A DNA stretch of 53,619 nucleotides, taken from the NCBI GenBank assembly GCA_017454165.1, contig JAFTDN010000177.1:1-53619 (forward strand), in the 5' to 3' direction. Each line of letters opens with the position of its first letter. The first letter of the stretch is position 1. Shown here one piece after another: positions 16,225 to 24,387 of the stretch. The position numbers and the translations under genes were made by a program. The stretch is from Bacteroidales bacterium. GTDB lineage: Bacteria; Bacteroidota; Bacteroidia; Bacteroidales; Tenuifilaceae. The notes under the pieces are model-generated. The model had not been told where the DNA came from and made no database searches. It saw only the letters and a list, made by a program, of their open reading frames with translations.

Positions 16225-16478
16225 AGCTCTGCTTACAGATTGTTACAAAACACGGCGTAAAAATAACAATTCACAACGTAAGCTTCCCCCATGGGCGTAA
16301 AAATTTGCCGCCCACGCATCGTTGCCTCCCGTCCAAATGCCGTTCTGCCCGTGCCTTCGACCTAGTTCCTGCTAGAGGTGGGGCAAGTATCCCTCAGCAC
16401 GGATTTTTACAACAAAAGTGCCCCTGGCTTGTTGATTTTACGTCAAACATTTGCTACTTTTGCACCATCGAATATCAC
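16225..16478. other. Intergenic region between the Lrp gene and tRNA-Arg
   Basis: No gene supported. The left part is AT-rich and should carry the promoter and operator of the Lrp gene; the right end carries the tRNA-Arg promoter (16432-16462). The middle (16300-16400) shows nothing I can assign. Confidence 0.5.
16432..16462 (+). promoter_or_regulatory. Promoter of tRNA-Arg
   Basis: TTG at 16432-16434 and TACTTTTG at 16455-16462 are separated by 20 nt, a full Bacteroidetes -33/-7 promoter. The tRNA begins 16 nt after the -7 box. Confidence 0.8.
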
Positions 16479-16550
16479 GGCTCCATAGTTCAAGGGATAG
16501 AACGGAAGTTTCCTAAACTTTAAATGTAGGTTCGAGTCCTACTGGGGCTA
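16479..16550 (+). tRNA. tRNA-Arg(CCU)
   Basis: A 72-nt cloverleaf without an encoded CCA. Acceptor GGCTCCA pairs with TGGGGCT (two G-U pairs), D arm GTTC/GAAC, anticodon stem GAAGT/ACTTT with loop TTCCTAA giving anticodon CCT, T arm GTAGG/CCTAC with loop TTCGAGT, and discriminator A. It reads AGG codons. Confidence 0.95.
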
Positions 16551-16560
16551 CACCGAGAAG

Positions 16561-16590
16561 CGCGCCAATGTAACAGTTGGCGCGAATTTT
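16561..16590 (+). terminator. Terminator-like hairpin after tRNA-Arg
   Basis: CGCGCCAA (16561-16568) pairs with TTGGCGCG (16577-16584) around an 8-nt loop, followed by AATTTTAT. The T-run is short, so some read-through into the NusG-like gene 28 nt downstream is possible. Confidence 0.65.
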
Positions 16591-16611
16591 ATAACGAAAC
16601 CCAAGCAGCTC

Positions 16612-17145
16612 ATGGTTACCCCCCTCCCCATAGGCTGGTATGCAGCCTACACCAAGCCGCGTACCGAGAAAAAGGTGTTCGAGCGGCTTGCCCGGCAGGG
16701 CGTGGAGGTGTACCTCCCCTTACAGCGCACGCTGAAGCAATGGAGCGACCGAAAAAAATGGGTCGAAGAGCCGCTGATACGCTCCTATGTGTTTGTACGC
16801 GAGAGCAATGCCAACCATTCCATGATACTGAGCACCGAGGGCCTCGTGCGCTACATAGGCTTTGGCGACAGGCCCGCCGTAGTCCCCCACGCCGACATCG
16901 TCAAGATACAGCAGCTGCTGGGACAGGCCGAGCTCACCGTGGAGGCCAGCGCGGAGCCAATAGCCATAGGTAGCCAAATTGTAATCACCACGGGGAGCCT
17001 ACAGGGCCTCAGCGGCGAGGTGGTGGAGCACCGGGGGCGGCAGAAGCTCGTGGTGCGCCTCGAGGCCATCAACTACTCCATCTTGGTGAGCCTGCCCCAG
17101 GCCTACCTAGAGCTCGACCACAAACACCGCTCACCCCAGAAATAG
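16612..17145 (+). CDS. NusG-like antiterminator, UpxY type
   Basis: A 177-residue NusG paralogue. The NGN domain starts with the typical WYAAYTKPRTEKKVFERL and continues through VEVYLPLQRTLKQWSDRKKWVEEPLIRSYVFV; a KOW-type domain follows at about 120-165 (GSQIVITTGSLQGLSGEVVEHRG). Spacing and sequence match the specialised UpxY/LoaP-type paralogues rather than the housekeeping NusG of the secE-rplK cluster. In Bacteroides, UpxY proteins let RNA polymerase read through termination sites in long surface polysaccharide operons. Here the gene follows tRNA-Arg and is followed 13 nt later by tolC and hlyD export genes, so that transcript is the likely target. No polysaccharide genes lie next to it. 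Confidence 0.85.
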   Translation: MVTPLPIGWYAAYTKPRTEKKVFERLARQGVEVYLPLQRTLKQWSDRKKWVEEPLIRSYVFVRESNANHSMILSTEGLVRYIGFGDRPAVVPHADIVKIQQLLGQAELTVEASAEPIAIGSQIVITTGSLQGLSGEVVEHRGRQKLVVRLEAINYSILVSLPQAYLELDHKHRSPQK

Positions 17146-17158
17146 CGCACACACCGAT

Positions 17159-18490
17159 ATGACCACCAAACGCCTCGCGCTGCTGCTCGCCATAGCGCTC
17201 CCACTATGCGCCAAGGCCCAACAGCCCTGGACGCTCACACAATGCATAGAGCACGCCCTAGTGCACAACAATGAGGCCCAGCAGCAAGCCCTCAACGTGC
17301 AGAGCAAGGAGCACCAGCTCACCGCCCAGCGGCTGGGGATGCTGCCCAGCCTGAACGCCGGGGCCTCGCACAACCTCACCTTTGGCCGCGCCATCGACTA
17401 CGGCAGCAACAGCGTGTCGAACGACCTGCAATCGACCAACCTCTCGCTGGGCGCATCGGTGGACCTCTTCCGTGGGCTGCAGCGCCTGCGCAGCTCCCAG
17501 CAGAGCCAGCTCGACCTGCAGGCCGCCCGCGCCGATGCCGACCGCATAGGCAACAGCATCGCGCTGAACATCACCGCAGCCTACCTGCAAACACTCTACA
17601 GCGCCGAGCTAGTGGAGACCCAACGCCGCGCCCTGAACCTGTCGGAGCTACAGGCCGAGCGCACCCAGCAGCTAGTACGGGCCGGAAGCCTGCCCGAGGG
17701 CAACATGCTCGAAATCGAAGCGCAGCGCGCCTCCGATGAGCTAAACCTAGTGAACGCCGAGAACCAGCTCGACCTGGCCCGCCTCGACCTGGCCCAGATG
17801 CTCAACCTGCCCCAGGCCGACAACTTCGACATAGCCCGCCCCAACATCGACTCGCTGGCCACCAGCCTGGCCATCCCCTCCGCCGCCGAGGTGTTCGGCC
17901 AAGCCCTACAGACCATGCCGCAGGTGCGCAGCGCCGAGCTACGCGTACTGAGCACCGAAAAGGGCATAGATATAGCCCGCAGCGGACGCTACCCCTCGCT
18001 ATCGCTCGACGCCTCCCTCAGCACGGGCGCCATCCGCTACCTCGACCCCGTGGCCCACACCAACCAACCCTATGCCGAACAGCTGCGCAATAACATGAGC
18101 TCCGCCGTGGGACTATCGCTGCGCATCCCCCTATTCAACGGGCTACAAACAGAGACCAACATAGCCAACGCCAAAATATCCCACAGCAGCGCCCAGCTGG
18201 CCCTGCAAAACGAGAAGCTACAGCTGTACAAAACCATACAGCAGGCCCACACCGATGCGCTGGCCGCCCTAAAAAAGCTCCGCGCCAGCGAGCAGCAGCT
18301 CCATGCCCTGCAACAATCGCTACGCTACACTGAGAGCAAGTTCAACGTGGGACTGCTCAACGCGCTCGACTATACCACCGCCCGCAGCAAGCTGGCCGAG
18401 GCCGAACAGGGACTGCTGCAGGCCAAGTACGACCTGCTGTTCAAGACCAAAATACTACAATTCTACCAGGGGCTTCCCCTGTCGATATAA
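17159..18490 (+). CDS. TolC family outer membrane efflux protein
   Basis: A 443-residue exported protein with a signal peptide ending near CAKA/Q. It has the two-fold repeated OEP architecture: long alpha-helical coiled-coil stretches rich in Ala, Gln, Leu and Glu, and two short beta segments (SLNAGASHNLTFGR at about 63-76 and SLSLDASLSTGAIRY at about 280-294). It should form the outer membrane channel of a tripartite exporter. It begins with TLTQCIEHALVHNNEAQQQ, the usual start of Bacteroidota TolC homologues. The adaptor gene follows after 28 nt, but no inner membrane pump gene is adjacent. Confidence 0.92.
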   Translation: MTTKRLALLLAIALPLCAKAQQPWTLTQCIEHALVHNNEAQQQALNVQSKEHQLTAQRLGMLPSLNAGASHNLTFGRAIDYGSNSVSNDLQSTNLSLGASVDLFRGLQRLRSSQQSQLDLQAARADADRIGNSIALNITAAYLQTLYSAELVETQRRALNLSELQAERTQQLVRAGSLPEGNMLEIEAQRASDELNLVNAENQLDLARLDLAQMLNLPQADNFDIARPNIDSLATSLAIPSAAEVFGQALQTMPQVRSAELRVLSTEKGIDIARSGRYPSLSLDASLSTGAIRYLDPVAHTNQPYAEQLRNNMSSAVGLSLRIPLFNGLQTETNIANAKISHSSAQLALQNEKLQLYKTIQQAHTDALAALKKLRASEQQLHALQQSLRYTESKFNVGLLNALDYTTARSKLAEAEQGLLQAKYDLLFKTKILQFYQGLPLSI

Positions 18491-18518
18491 GCATAGCAAT
18501 CATAAACCAACAACACGC

Positions 18519-19802
18519 ATGGCCAAGAAGAAAAAAAACATCGCGCTACGCCTAGCCCTAGGAGCCCTAGGGCTGCTGGTACTGCTCATAGCGGTGGGCA
18601 AAAAGGCTGGCTGGCTGAGCCAGCCCGAACGCACTCAGGTGTTCGCCGAGCAGCCCGAACGGCGCACCATAGTGGAATCGACCAATGCCAACGGGAAGAT
18701 TCAGCCCGAGCTAGAGGTCAAGATCAGCTCCGAGGTGTCGGGCGAGATTACCGAGCTGCCCTTTAAGGAGGGCGCATGGGTGGAGCGGGGCCAGCTGCTG
18801 GCCCGCATCAGGCCCGAAACCTACATCTCGCTACGCGACCGCGCCGAGGCCGCCATGAACTCGGCCAACGCCATGCTGACCCAGAGCCAAGCCCAACACA
18901 AACAACAGGAGGCCCACTACAAACGGCAGGCCACGCTGCACGAGCAGGGGGCCATCTCCAATGCCGAGTTCGAACAGGCTCACACCGCGTTCGAGGTGGC
19001 CAAGGCCGACCTACAGGCCGCACAGTTCAACGTGGCCAGCGCCCGCGCATCACTCAAGGAGGCCAACGAGAACCTACAGAAAACATCAATCTACGCACCC
19101 ATATCGGGCACCATCTCAAAGCTCAACGTGGAGCTGGGCGAACGAGTGGTGGGCACCATGCAGATGTCGGGCACCGAAATCCTGCGCATAGCCAACCTCA
19201 ACCGCATGGAGGCCCGCGTGAACGTGAACGAGAACGACATCGTAAAGGTGCACCTGGGCGACACCGCCATGGTGGAGGTGGACGCATACCTCAACCGCCG
19301 CTTCAAGGGCGTAGTTACGCAGATAGCCAACACCGCCAGCTCGAGCGGCTCCAACACCGATCAGGTCACCAGCTTCGAGGTGCGGGTGTCCATCCTGCCC
19401 GCATCGTATGCCGACCTACAGCACTCGGAAGGCCAGGGGCCATTCCGCCCAGGCATGTCCACCACTGTGGACATACTCACCAACACCAAGGACAGCGTGC
19501 TGTGCATACCCATACAAGCTGTAACCGCACGCACCGCCCAAAGCGCACTCCCCAACGGCACGGAGCAAGATGCCGAGAAACCCCACGAGGTGGTATTCGT
19601 AGTGCGCCACGACACGGCCCGCATGGTGCAGGTACAAACGGGCATCCAGGACAACCAGCACATCGAAATAACGCATGGGCTAAGCCCCAACGACCAAGTG
19701 GTCACCGCGCCCTACAGCGCCATATCGCGCAAGCTGGCCGACGGTGCGCTGGTAACCCTACAAAAGAGCAAAGACGCAGTGTACGCCTCCACCAGCAAAT
19801 AG
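18519..19802 (+). CDS. HlyD/MFP periplasmic adaptor protein
   Basis: A 427-residue membrane fusion protein. ATG 18519 gives a basic N-terminus (MAKKKKN) and one membrane segment at about 10-28. A biotinyl-lipoyl-like half domain at about 60-95 (ISSEVSGEITELPFKEGAWVERGQLLARI), a coiled-coil hairpin at about 100-190, the second lipoyl half (SIYAPISGTISKLNVELGERV) and beta-barrel and membrane-proximal domains follow. This is the MacA-like arrangement, normally linked to a MacB-type ABC transporter. None follows here; the next gene, tsaB, starts 9 nt after the stop. The pump must be encoded elsewhere, or the pair serves several pumps. Confidence 0.92.
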   Translation: MAKKKKNIALRLALGALGLLVLLIAVGKKAGWLSQPERTQVFAEQPERRTIVESTNANGKIQPELEVKISSEVSGEITELPFKEGAWVERGQLLARIRPETYISLRDRAEAAMNSANAMLTQSQAQHKQQEAHYKRQATLHEQGAISNAEFEQAHTAFEVAKADLQAAQFNVASARASLKEANENLQKTSIYAPISGTISKLNVELGERVVGTMQMSGTEILRIANLNRMEARVNVNENDIVKVHLGDTAMVEVDAYLNRRFKGVVTQIANTASSSGSNTDQVTSFEVRVSILPASYADLQHSEGQGPFRPGMSTTVDILTNTKDSVLCIPIQAVTARTAQSALPNGTEQDAEKPHEVVFVVRHDTARMVQVQTGIQDNQHIEITHGLSPNDQVVTAPYSAISRKLADGALVTLQKSKDAVYASTSK

Positions 19803-19811
19803 CATCCGCCC

Positions 19812-20525
19812 ATGATTCTATGCATCAGCACCGCCACCAACCTATGCTCCGTGGCCATCGGTCACGCCCAAGCCCCCCCGCTGGGAGCGAAAGAGCTAGC
19901 CGACCCCCACGCCCACTCCACCGCCCTGGCCTCCATGGTGGAGCAACTCATGCACGAGCTGGGCTTGGATCTTGAGCAGCTGAGCGCCGTGGCCATCAAC
20001 AAGGGCCCCGGCTCGTACACCGGCCTGCGCATAGGCACATCGCTGGCCAAGGGGATATGCTACGCCCTGAGCAAACCGCTGGTGGCCATAGGATGCCTCG
20101 AAATCATGGCCCACGGAGCGCTACAGCGGCACTCCGCCTCGCAGGTCGAGCTACCCAGCCCCCCCCTGCTATGCCCCATGGTGGACGCCCGGCGCATGGA
20201 AATCTACACCGCCCTGTTCGACAGCCAGCTGCGCCCGCTCACCCCAACCATGGCCAAGGTGGTGGATCACAACGCATTCGCCGAGCAGCTGGCGCAGGGC
20301 CCCGTGCTGTTCTTCGGCGATGGTGCGGCCAAGTGCCGCGAGGTGCTACAGCATCCAAATGCCGTCTTTATTGAGGGAATAGAGCCATCGGCCACTCACA
20401 TGCTCGCGCTGGCCCACAATGCCCTGCACAATGGCCAAATCGAAGATGTGGCCTACTTTGAGCCCTTCTACCTGAAAGACTTCGTAGCCATAAAGGCAAA
20501 AAATAAAGTGCTGGACGGCATGTAG
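19812..20525 (+). CDS. tsaB: tRNA threonylcarbamoyladenosine biosynthesis protein TsaB
   Basis: A 237-residue ASKHA-fold protein (formerly YeaZ). With TsaD and TsaE it makes the t6A modification at position 37 of tRNAs reading ANN codons. The start ILCISTATNLCSVAI and the glycine-rich motif NKGPGSYTGLRIGTSLAKG at about 64-82 are diagnostic; as in other TsaB proteins the kinase and metal-binding histidines of TsaD are absent. The length fits. It lies 9 nt downstream of the hlyD gene, so it is cotranscribed, which looks like a chance operon neighbour rather than a functional link. Confidence 0.94.
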   Translation: MILCISTATNLCSVAIGHAQAPPLGAKELADPHAHSTALASMVEQLMHELGLDLEQLSAVAINKGPGSYTGLRIGTSLAKGICYALSKPLVAIGCLEIMAHGALQRHSASQVELPSPPLLCPMVDARRMEIYTALFDSQLRPLTPTMAKVVDHNAFAEQLAQGPVLFFGDGAAKCREVLQHPNAVFIEGIEPSATHMLALAHNALHNGQIEDVAYFEPFYLKDFVAIKAKNKVLDGM

Positions 20526-20557
20526 CCCCCAAAAACACACCGCGCCGTTTTTTTTAT

Positions 20558-20577
20558 TAACTTTGGAACTAAATTTG
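20558..20577 (+). promoter_or_regulatory. Tandem -7 boxes of the DUF1573 gene
   Basis: TAACTTTG (20558-20565) and TAAATTTG (20570-20577) both fit TAnnTTTG; the second lies 34 nt before the start codon at 20612. Neither has a clear -33 box. Confidence 0.5.
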
Positions 20578-20611
20578 CGCGTTGAACCGACAACGCAAAA
20601 TATCCACAGCA

Positions 20612-21685
20612 ATGAGAAAGCCAGCAACACTACTACTTGGCCTGCTCGTAGGCATGTCGGCCATGGGGCAAACCATCGACTTCAAGAGCACCAAGCATGA
20701 CTACGGCACCATAAAGGAAGACGATGGCATGGCCTACCACAACTTTGAGTTCAAGAACAACGGCAAGGCCCCGCTCATCATCAAAAAGGTGGAGGCCTCG
20801 TGCGGCTGCACCACGCCAGAATGGCCCAAATCGCCCATAGCCCCTGGGCAAACGGGCTCCATAAAAGTGGGGTACAACCCCGCCGGACGGCCCAACAAGT
20901 TCTCGAAAACCATCACCGTGCATTCCAACGCCGCCGCCACCACCACCGTGCTGCAGATTACCGGCTTTGTGAGCCCCCACGTGAAGACGCTCGACGAGAT
21001 ATACCGCCACCAGCTGGGCGACCTGCGCTTCATACAAACGCACCTCTCGATGGGCAAAACCGTGCTGGGCAAAACCCATACCGACACGCTCAAGTTCATG
21101 AACAAGGGCATGATTGAGGCCCGCGTGGAGGTAACGCAGGCCAATAACCAGCAATTCGTGCAGTTCAGGGTGGAACCCGAAGCCGTGAAGCCCAACGAGC
21201 TGGGACGCATAGTGGTAACCTACGACCCCGACAAGCGCAACGATTGGGGCTTTGTGCACGACCGCTTCTGGATTACCGTGAACGGTGCCCGCCAGCAGAA
21301 CCAAATATCGGTAAGCGCTACCATCGAGGAGGATTTCGCATCCCTCACACCCGAGCAGCAAGCCAACGCGCCTGTGGCCGAGTTCAGCACCACCTCATAT
21401 AACTTTGGTGACTCTCACCCCGAGGGGGAGCTCGTGAAATACGACTTTGTGCTCACCAACCGGGGCAAGGACAACCTCATCATCCACAAGGTGAAGCCCA
21501 GCTGCGGCTGCACCTCCGTGATGCCCGAAAAATCGGTGCTAAAAAAGGGCGAGAGCACCGTCATAAAAGCCCAATTCCGCACCAACGGCTACTCGGGCAA
21601 GCAGAGCAAGTCCATCACTGTGATAACAAACGACCCCAAGCACACCTCCACCGTGCTGCGCATAACGGGATCCGTGGTGAAATGA
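20612..21685 (+). CDS. Exported protein with two DUF1573 domains
   Basis: A 357-residue protein; ATG 20612 gives a signal peptide ending near SAMGQ, whereas the longer frame from 20582 does not. It carries two DUF1573 modules, Ig-like beta domains common in Bacteroidota: the first at about 20-125 with SCGCT (C64, C66), the second at about 255-357 with PSCGCTSV near residue 296. A middle, more diverged module sits between them. The paired cysteines of the SCGC motif could bind metal or form disulfides. Family members are periplasmic or surface proteins of unknown function. Strong hairpin downstream. Confidence 0.88.
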   Translation: MRKPATLLLGLLVGMSAMGQTIDFKSTKHDYGTIKEDDGMAYHNFEFKNNGKAPLIIKKVEASCGCTTPEWPKSPIAPGQTGSIKVGYNPAGRPNKFSKTITVHSNAAATTTVLQITGFVSPHVKTLDEIYRHQLGDLRFIQTHLSMGKTVLGKTHTDTLKFMNKGMIEARVEVTQANNQQFVQFRVEPEAVKPNELGRIVVTYDPDKRNDWGFVHDRFWITVNGARQQNQISVSATIEEDFASLTPEQQANAPVAEFSTTSYNFGDSHPEGELVKYDFVLTNRGKDNLIIHKVKPSCGCTSVMPEKSVLKKGESTVIKAQFRTNGYSGKQSKSITVITNDPKHTSTVLRITGSVVK

Positions 21686-21724
21686 AACGGTAAGCCCGCG
21701 CTACATACACAACACACCCTGGTA

Positions 21725-21756
21725 GGGGGCGAGGATGGCTCTTCGCCCCCTGCTTG
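21725..21756 (+). terminator. Terminator hairpin of the DUF1573 gene
   Basis: AGGGGGCGA (21725-21733) pairs with TCGCCCCCT (21744-21752) around a 10-nt loop. The stem is strong but the T-run is weak (GCTTGT). Confidence 0.65.
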
Positions 21757-21765
21757 TATGCAAAA

Positions 21766-21798
21766 AAAAACAAAGGGGCAGATTGCTCCGCCCCCTTA
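21766..21798 (-). terminator. Terminator of the ypfJ-like transcript
   Basis: On the minus strand a GGGGGC...GCCCC stem is followed by TTTGTTTTTTTTT. It faces the plus-strand hairpin at 21725-21756, so the two convergent units each have their own terminator. Confidence 0.75.
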
Positions 21799-21826
21799 GC
21801 TTATGTCAGCCCAACCGCCCGATGGG

Positions 21827-22705
21827 CTACAGCCTAGCGTAGTCAGGCGAAAAGGTGTCGCCCTGACGCACATCGCCCGTGCTGATGCCCCTCTTGAGCC
21901 AGCGCGAGCGCTGCTCCGAGGTGCCATGGGTGAAGGTGTCGGGCATGGCCTTGCCCCGAGCCTTGGTCTGCAGGTAGTCGTCGCCAATTTTGGAGGCGGC
22001 GTTTAGGGCCTCCTCTATGTCGCCATCCTCTATGGAGCCGAACATCTTATTGTCATGGTGGGCCCACACGCCGGCGTAGAAGTCGGCCTGCAGCTCTAGG
22101 CGCACGGTGAGCTGATTGTAGCCCTTGGTGTCGCGCCCATAGCGCGCCCTCTGGGTGTGCACCTCATCGAGCGTACCCAGCAGATGCTGCACGTGGTGGC
22201 CTACCTCGTGGGCTATGATGTAGGCGTAGGCGAAATCGCCCCCGGCCCCGAAGCGCGAGCGCAGCTCCTTGAAGAAGGTGAGGTCGATGTACACGCTTTG
22301 ATCGGCCGAGCAGTAGAACGGCCCTACCGCCGAGGTGGCATCGCCGCACCCCGATGACACGGCATCGGAGAACACCACCAGCTTTGGGGGGATGTAGGTA
22401 CGGCCCATCTTCTTGAACTCGCTGTCCCACACGTCCTCAGTGCCAGCGAGCACCTGCTTGGCGAAGGTGAACAGCGCCTCGTCCTCGGCGCTCTGAGGGG
22501 TGCCGGGCTGGGCGTACTCCGTGGGGGCCTGCTGCATCTGCGCTTGCATCTGCTGGAGGGCATCGGCCATGTCGCCTCCCCCCAGAAAGCTCACTATCAA
22601 ATAGATAATCACACCACCAATACCAATACCCCCTGCGGCTTTGGTCACGGTGCGGCCCCGACGATCCTCTACGTTGGTGCTCTGTCTGCGTCCGTCAAGT
22701 TTCAT
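21827..22705 (-). CDS. Neutral zinc metallopeptidase, YpfJ family
   Basis: A 292-residue protein of the YpfJ/neutral zinc metallopeptidase family. The N-terminus is cytoplasmic (RRGRTV), followed by one membrane segment at about 25-43 (glycine-rich IGIGGVIIYLIVSFLGGG). The catalytic domain contains H166-E-V-G-H170 and further on the C-terminal TFTHGTSEQRSRWLKRG segment that is typical of the family. CGDATSAVGPFYC near 120-132 is also conserved. Function in bacteria is poorly known. It lies 34 nt downstream of the mlaF-like gene on the same strand and could be the last gene of that transcript. Confidence 0.9.
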   Translation of the reverse strand: MKLDGRRQSTNVEDRRGRTVTKAAGGIGIGGVIIYLIVSFLGGGDMADALQQMQAQMQQAPTEYAQPGTPQSAEDEALFTFAKQVLAGTEDVWDSEFKKMGRTYIPPKLVVFSDAVSSGCGDATSAVGPFYCSADQSVYIDLTFFKELRSRFGAGGDFAYAYIIAHEVGHHVQHLLGTLDEVHTQRARYGRDTKGYNQLTVRLELQADFYAGVWAHHDNKMFGSIEDGDIEEALNAASKIGDDYLQTKARGKAMPDTFTHGTSEQRSRWLKRGISTGDVRQGDTFSPDYARL

Positions 22706-22739
22706 TGCATGTAAATTTTGTGGTTAGAATGGGCGGGGC

Positions 22740-23489
22740 TCATCGCTTTATCTTCTTGGTGAGCTCCGATGAGAATACGAATTGGTTGAGCTCGGGGTTG
22801 TCGCTGTGCAGGATATCGGCGCTGGTGCCCTCCCACCACTTGCTGCCCTGGTGGATGAAGACGACCTTGTCGCCGATGCCCATCACCGAGTTCATATCGT
22901 GGGTGTTCACTATGGTGGTGATGTTGGACTCGTGGGTGATTTCCTGGATGAGCATGTCGATGACCACCGATGTTTTGGGGTCGAGGCCCGAGTTGGGCTC
23001 ATCGCAGAATAGGTACTGCGGCTGCAGGGCTATGGCTCTGGCGATGGCCACGCGTTTCTGCATACCGCCGCTGAGCTCGGCGGGGTACAGGTGGTTGGCG
23101 TTCTCTATGTTCACTCGTTTCAGGCACACGTTGGCGCGGTCGCGCCGCTCGCTGCGGGACATGCTGGTGAACATCTCTAGGGGGAACATCACGTTCTCCT
23201 CCACGGTGAGCGAGTCGAATAGGGCCGAGCCCTGAAAGAGCATGCCCATCTTTTGACGTATCAGCTTCTTCTCTCTAAAGTTGAGCCGGTTGAACACCAC
23301 ATCATCGAACATGATGTCGCCATGGGTTACCTCGTGCAGCCCCACTATGCTCTTGAGCAGCACCGTTTTGCCCGAACCGCTTTGGCCTATCACCAGGTTG
23401 GTTTTGCCCTGCTCAAAGGTAGCGCACACATCGTTGAGAACCACCCGGCCATCCTCGAACTGCTTGGACACGTGGCTCACCGTAATCAT
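22740..23489 (-). CDS. ABC transporter ATPase, MlaF-like
   Basis: A 249-residue ABC ATPase. The frame is open upstream, but the ATG at 23489 overlaps the stop of the permease gene by 4 nt (ATGA) and starts the domain at MITVSHVSKQF, so it is the true start. Walker A GQSGSGKT is at 35-42, the signature LSGGMQ at 139-144, Walker B YLFCDEP at 159-165, and the switch His in NTHD. Together with the upstream MlaE-like permease it forms the inner membrane motor of an MCE/Mla phospholipid transport system. No MCE (MlaD) or MlaC/MlaB gene is present nearby. Confidence 0.92.
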   Translation of the reverse strand: MITVSHVSKQFEDGRVVLNDVCATFEQGKTNLVIGQSGSGKTVLLKSIVGLHEVTHGDIMFDDVVFNRLNFREKKLIRQKMGMLFQGSALFDSLTVEENVMFPLEMFTSMSRSERRDRANVCLKRVNIENANHLYPAELSGGMQKRVAIARAIALQPQYLFCDEPNSGLDPKTSVVIDMLIQEITHESNITTIVNTHDMNSVMGIGDKVVFIHQGSKWWEGTSADILHSDNPELNQFVFSSELTKKIKR

Positions 23490-24226
23490 GCCAATATCAA
23501 TTGGGTTAGCACTAGGTTGGACACCAGCACCCATACGCTGCTGGCCACCACGGCCTGGGTGCTGGCGCGCCCCACCTCGAGCGAGCCGCCACGCACCCTG
23601 TAGCCAAAGAACGATGACACCGTGGATATGATGAACGAGAAGAAGAGCATCTTGATGAGCGAATAGGCTATGTAGAAGGGCACAAACGAGAACTGTATGC
23701 CCCATAGGTACTCCTGCACGGTGACCACCCCCGTGAGCACCCCCGCCAGCCCGCCGCCGATGATGCCCACCACCATGCTCACTATGGACAGGAAGGGGTT
23801 GAACAGCAACGTGGCCACTATTTTGGGCAAAATGAGGTAGCTGGCCGAGTTTACCCCCATTATCTCCAGCGCATCAATCTGTTCGGTTACGCGCATGGTG
23901 CCTATCTCGGAGGCTATGTTGGAGCCCACCTTGCCCGCCAAAATGAGCGCAATGATGGTGGACGAGAACTCCAGGAACATCACATCGCGTGTGCCCAAGC
24001 CTAGTATATAACGGGGGAGCAGCGGGTTGCCTAGGTTGTAGGCCGTCTGTATGGTAACTATGGCCCCTATGAACAGCGAGATGATGACTACGATGCCCAC
24101 CGACTGCAACCCCAGCTTGTCCATCTCTTTTATCGTTTGCTGGTAGTACACCCTGAACCTCTCGGGCCGCGAGAACACCTTGCGCAGCAGCAGCACATAC
24201 TCGCCCAGTAGACTGAAAAATTGCAT
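23486..24226 (-). CDS. ABC transporter permease, MlaE-like
   Basis: A 246-residue MlaE/YrbE family permease. ATG 24226 lies a sensible distance downstream of a strong promoter; the longer frame from 24292 overlaps the promoter. The N-terminal amphipathic helix (RPERFRVYYQQTIKEMDKLG) and the five or so membrane helices are typical, as is the EIGTMRVTEQIDALEIMGVN loop that contacts the ATPase. It moves lipids between the membranes with an MCE protein. It overlaps the ATPase gene by 4 nt. Confidence 0.92.
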   Translation of the reverse strand: MQFFSLLGEYVLLLRKVFSRPERFRVYYQQTIKEMDKLGLQSVGIVVIISLFIGAIVTIQTAYNLGNPLLPRYILGLGTRDVMFLEFSSTIIALILAGKVGSNIASEIGTMRVTEQIDALEIMGVNSASYLILPKIVATLLFNPFLSIVSMVVGIIGGGLAGVLTGVVTVQEYLWGIQFSFVPFYIAYSLIKMLFFSFIISTVSSFFGYRVRGGSLEVGRASTQAVVASSVWVLVSNLVLTQLILA

Positions 24227-24278
24227 ACCTCTTATGCCTTTAGCACCACCCAATGGCCATCGCGGGCGATACAGCCCA

Positions 24279-24311
24279 CAAAGGTAGCGCATTTTTTATT
24301 CCCGTAGCAAA
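24279..24311 (-). promoter_or_regulatory. Promoter of the mlaEF-ypfJ unit
   Basis: Minus-strand TACCTTTG (24279-24286) with TTTG (24308-24311) 21 nt upstream: a full Bacteroidetes promoter. Confidence 0.82.
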
Positions 24312-24332
24312 AAAACGCCCATAAACATCGGG

Positions 24333-24363
24333 TTGTGTAAGTGCAAAAAAATGGCTAGGTTTG
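24333..24363 (+). promoter_or_regulatory. Promoter of manC
   Basis: TTG (24333-24335) and TAGGTTTG (24356-24363) are separated by 20 nt. The start codon at 24388 is 24 nt after the -7 box. It is back to back with the mlaE promoter. Confidence 0.8.
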
Positions 24364-24387
24364 CACCCCATCATTCCCTGCGTACCA

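Noticed and set aside
16305..16523. A 72-codon frame across the tRNA-Arg promoter
   Set aside because: It includes the promoter and 5' half of the tRNA and has no protein-like features.
16479..17145. Genomic island inserted at tRNA-Arg
   Set aside because: No integrase, no repeat of the tRNA 3' end downstream, and the following genes match the local base composition.
23490..23705. N-terminal extension of the MlaF-like ATPase
   Set aside because: It runs through the permease gene in another frame; the ABC domain begins at the ATG at 23489 with a 4-nt overlap typical of coupled genes.
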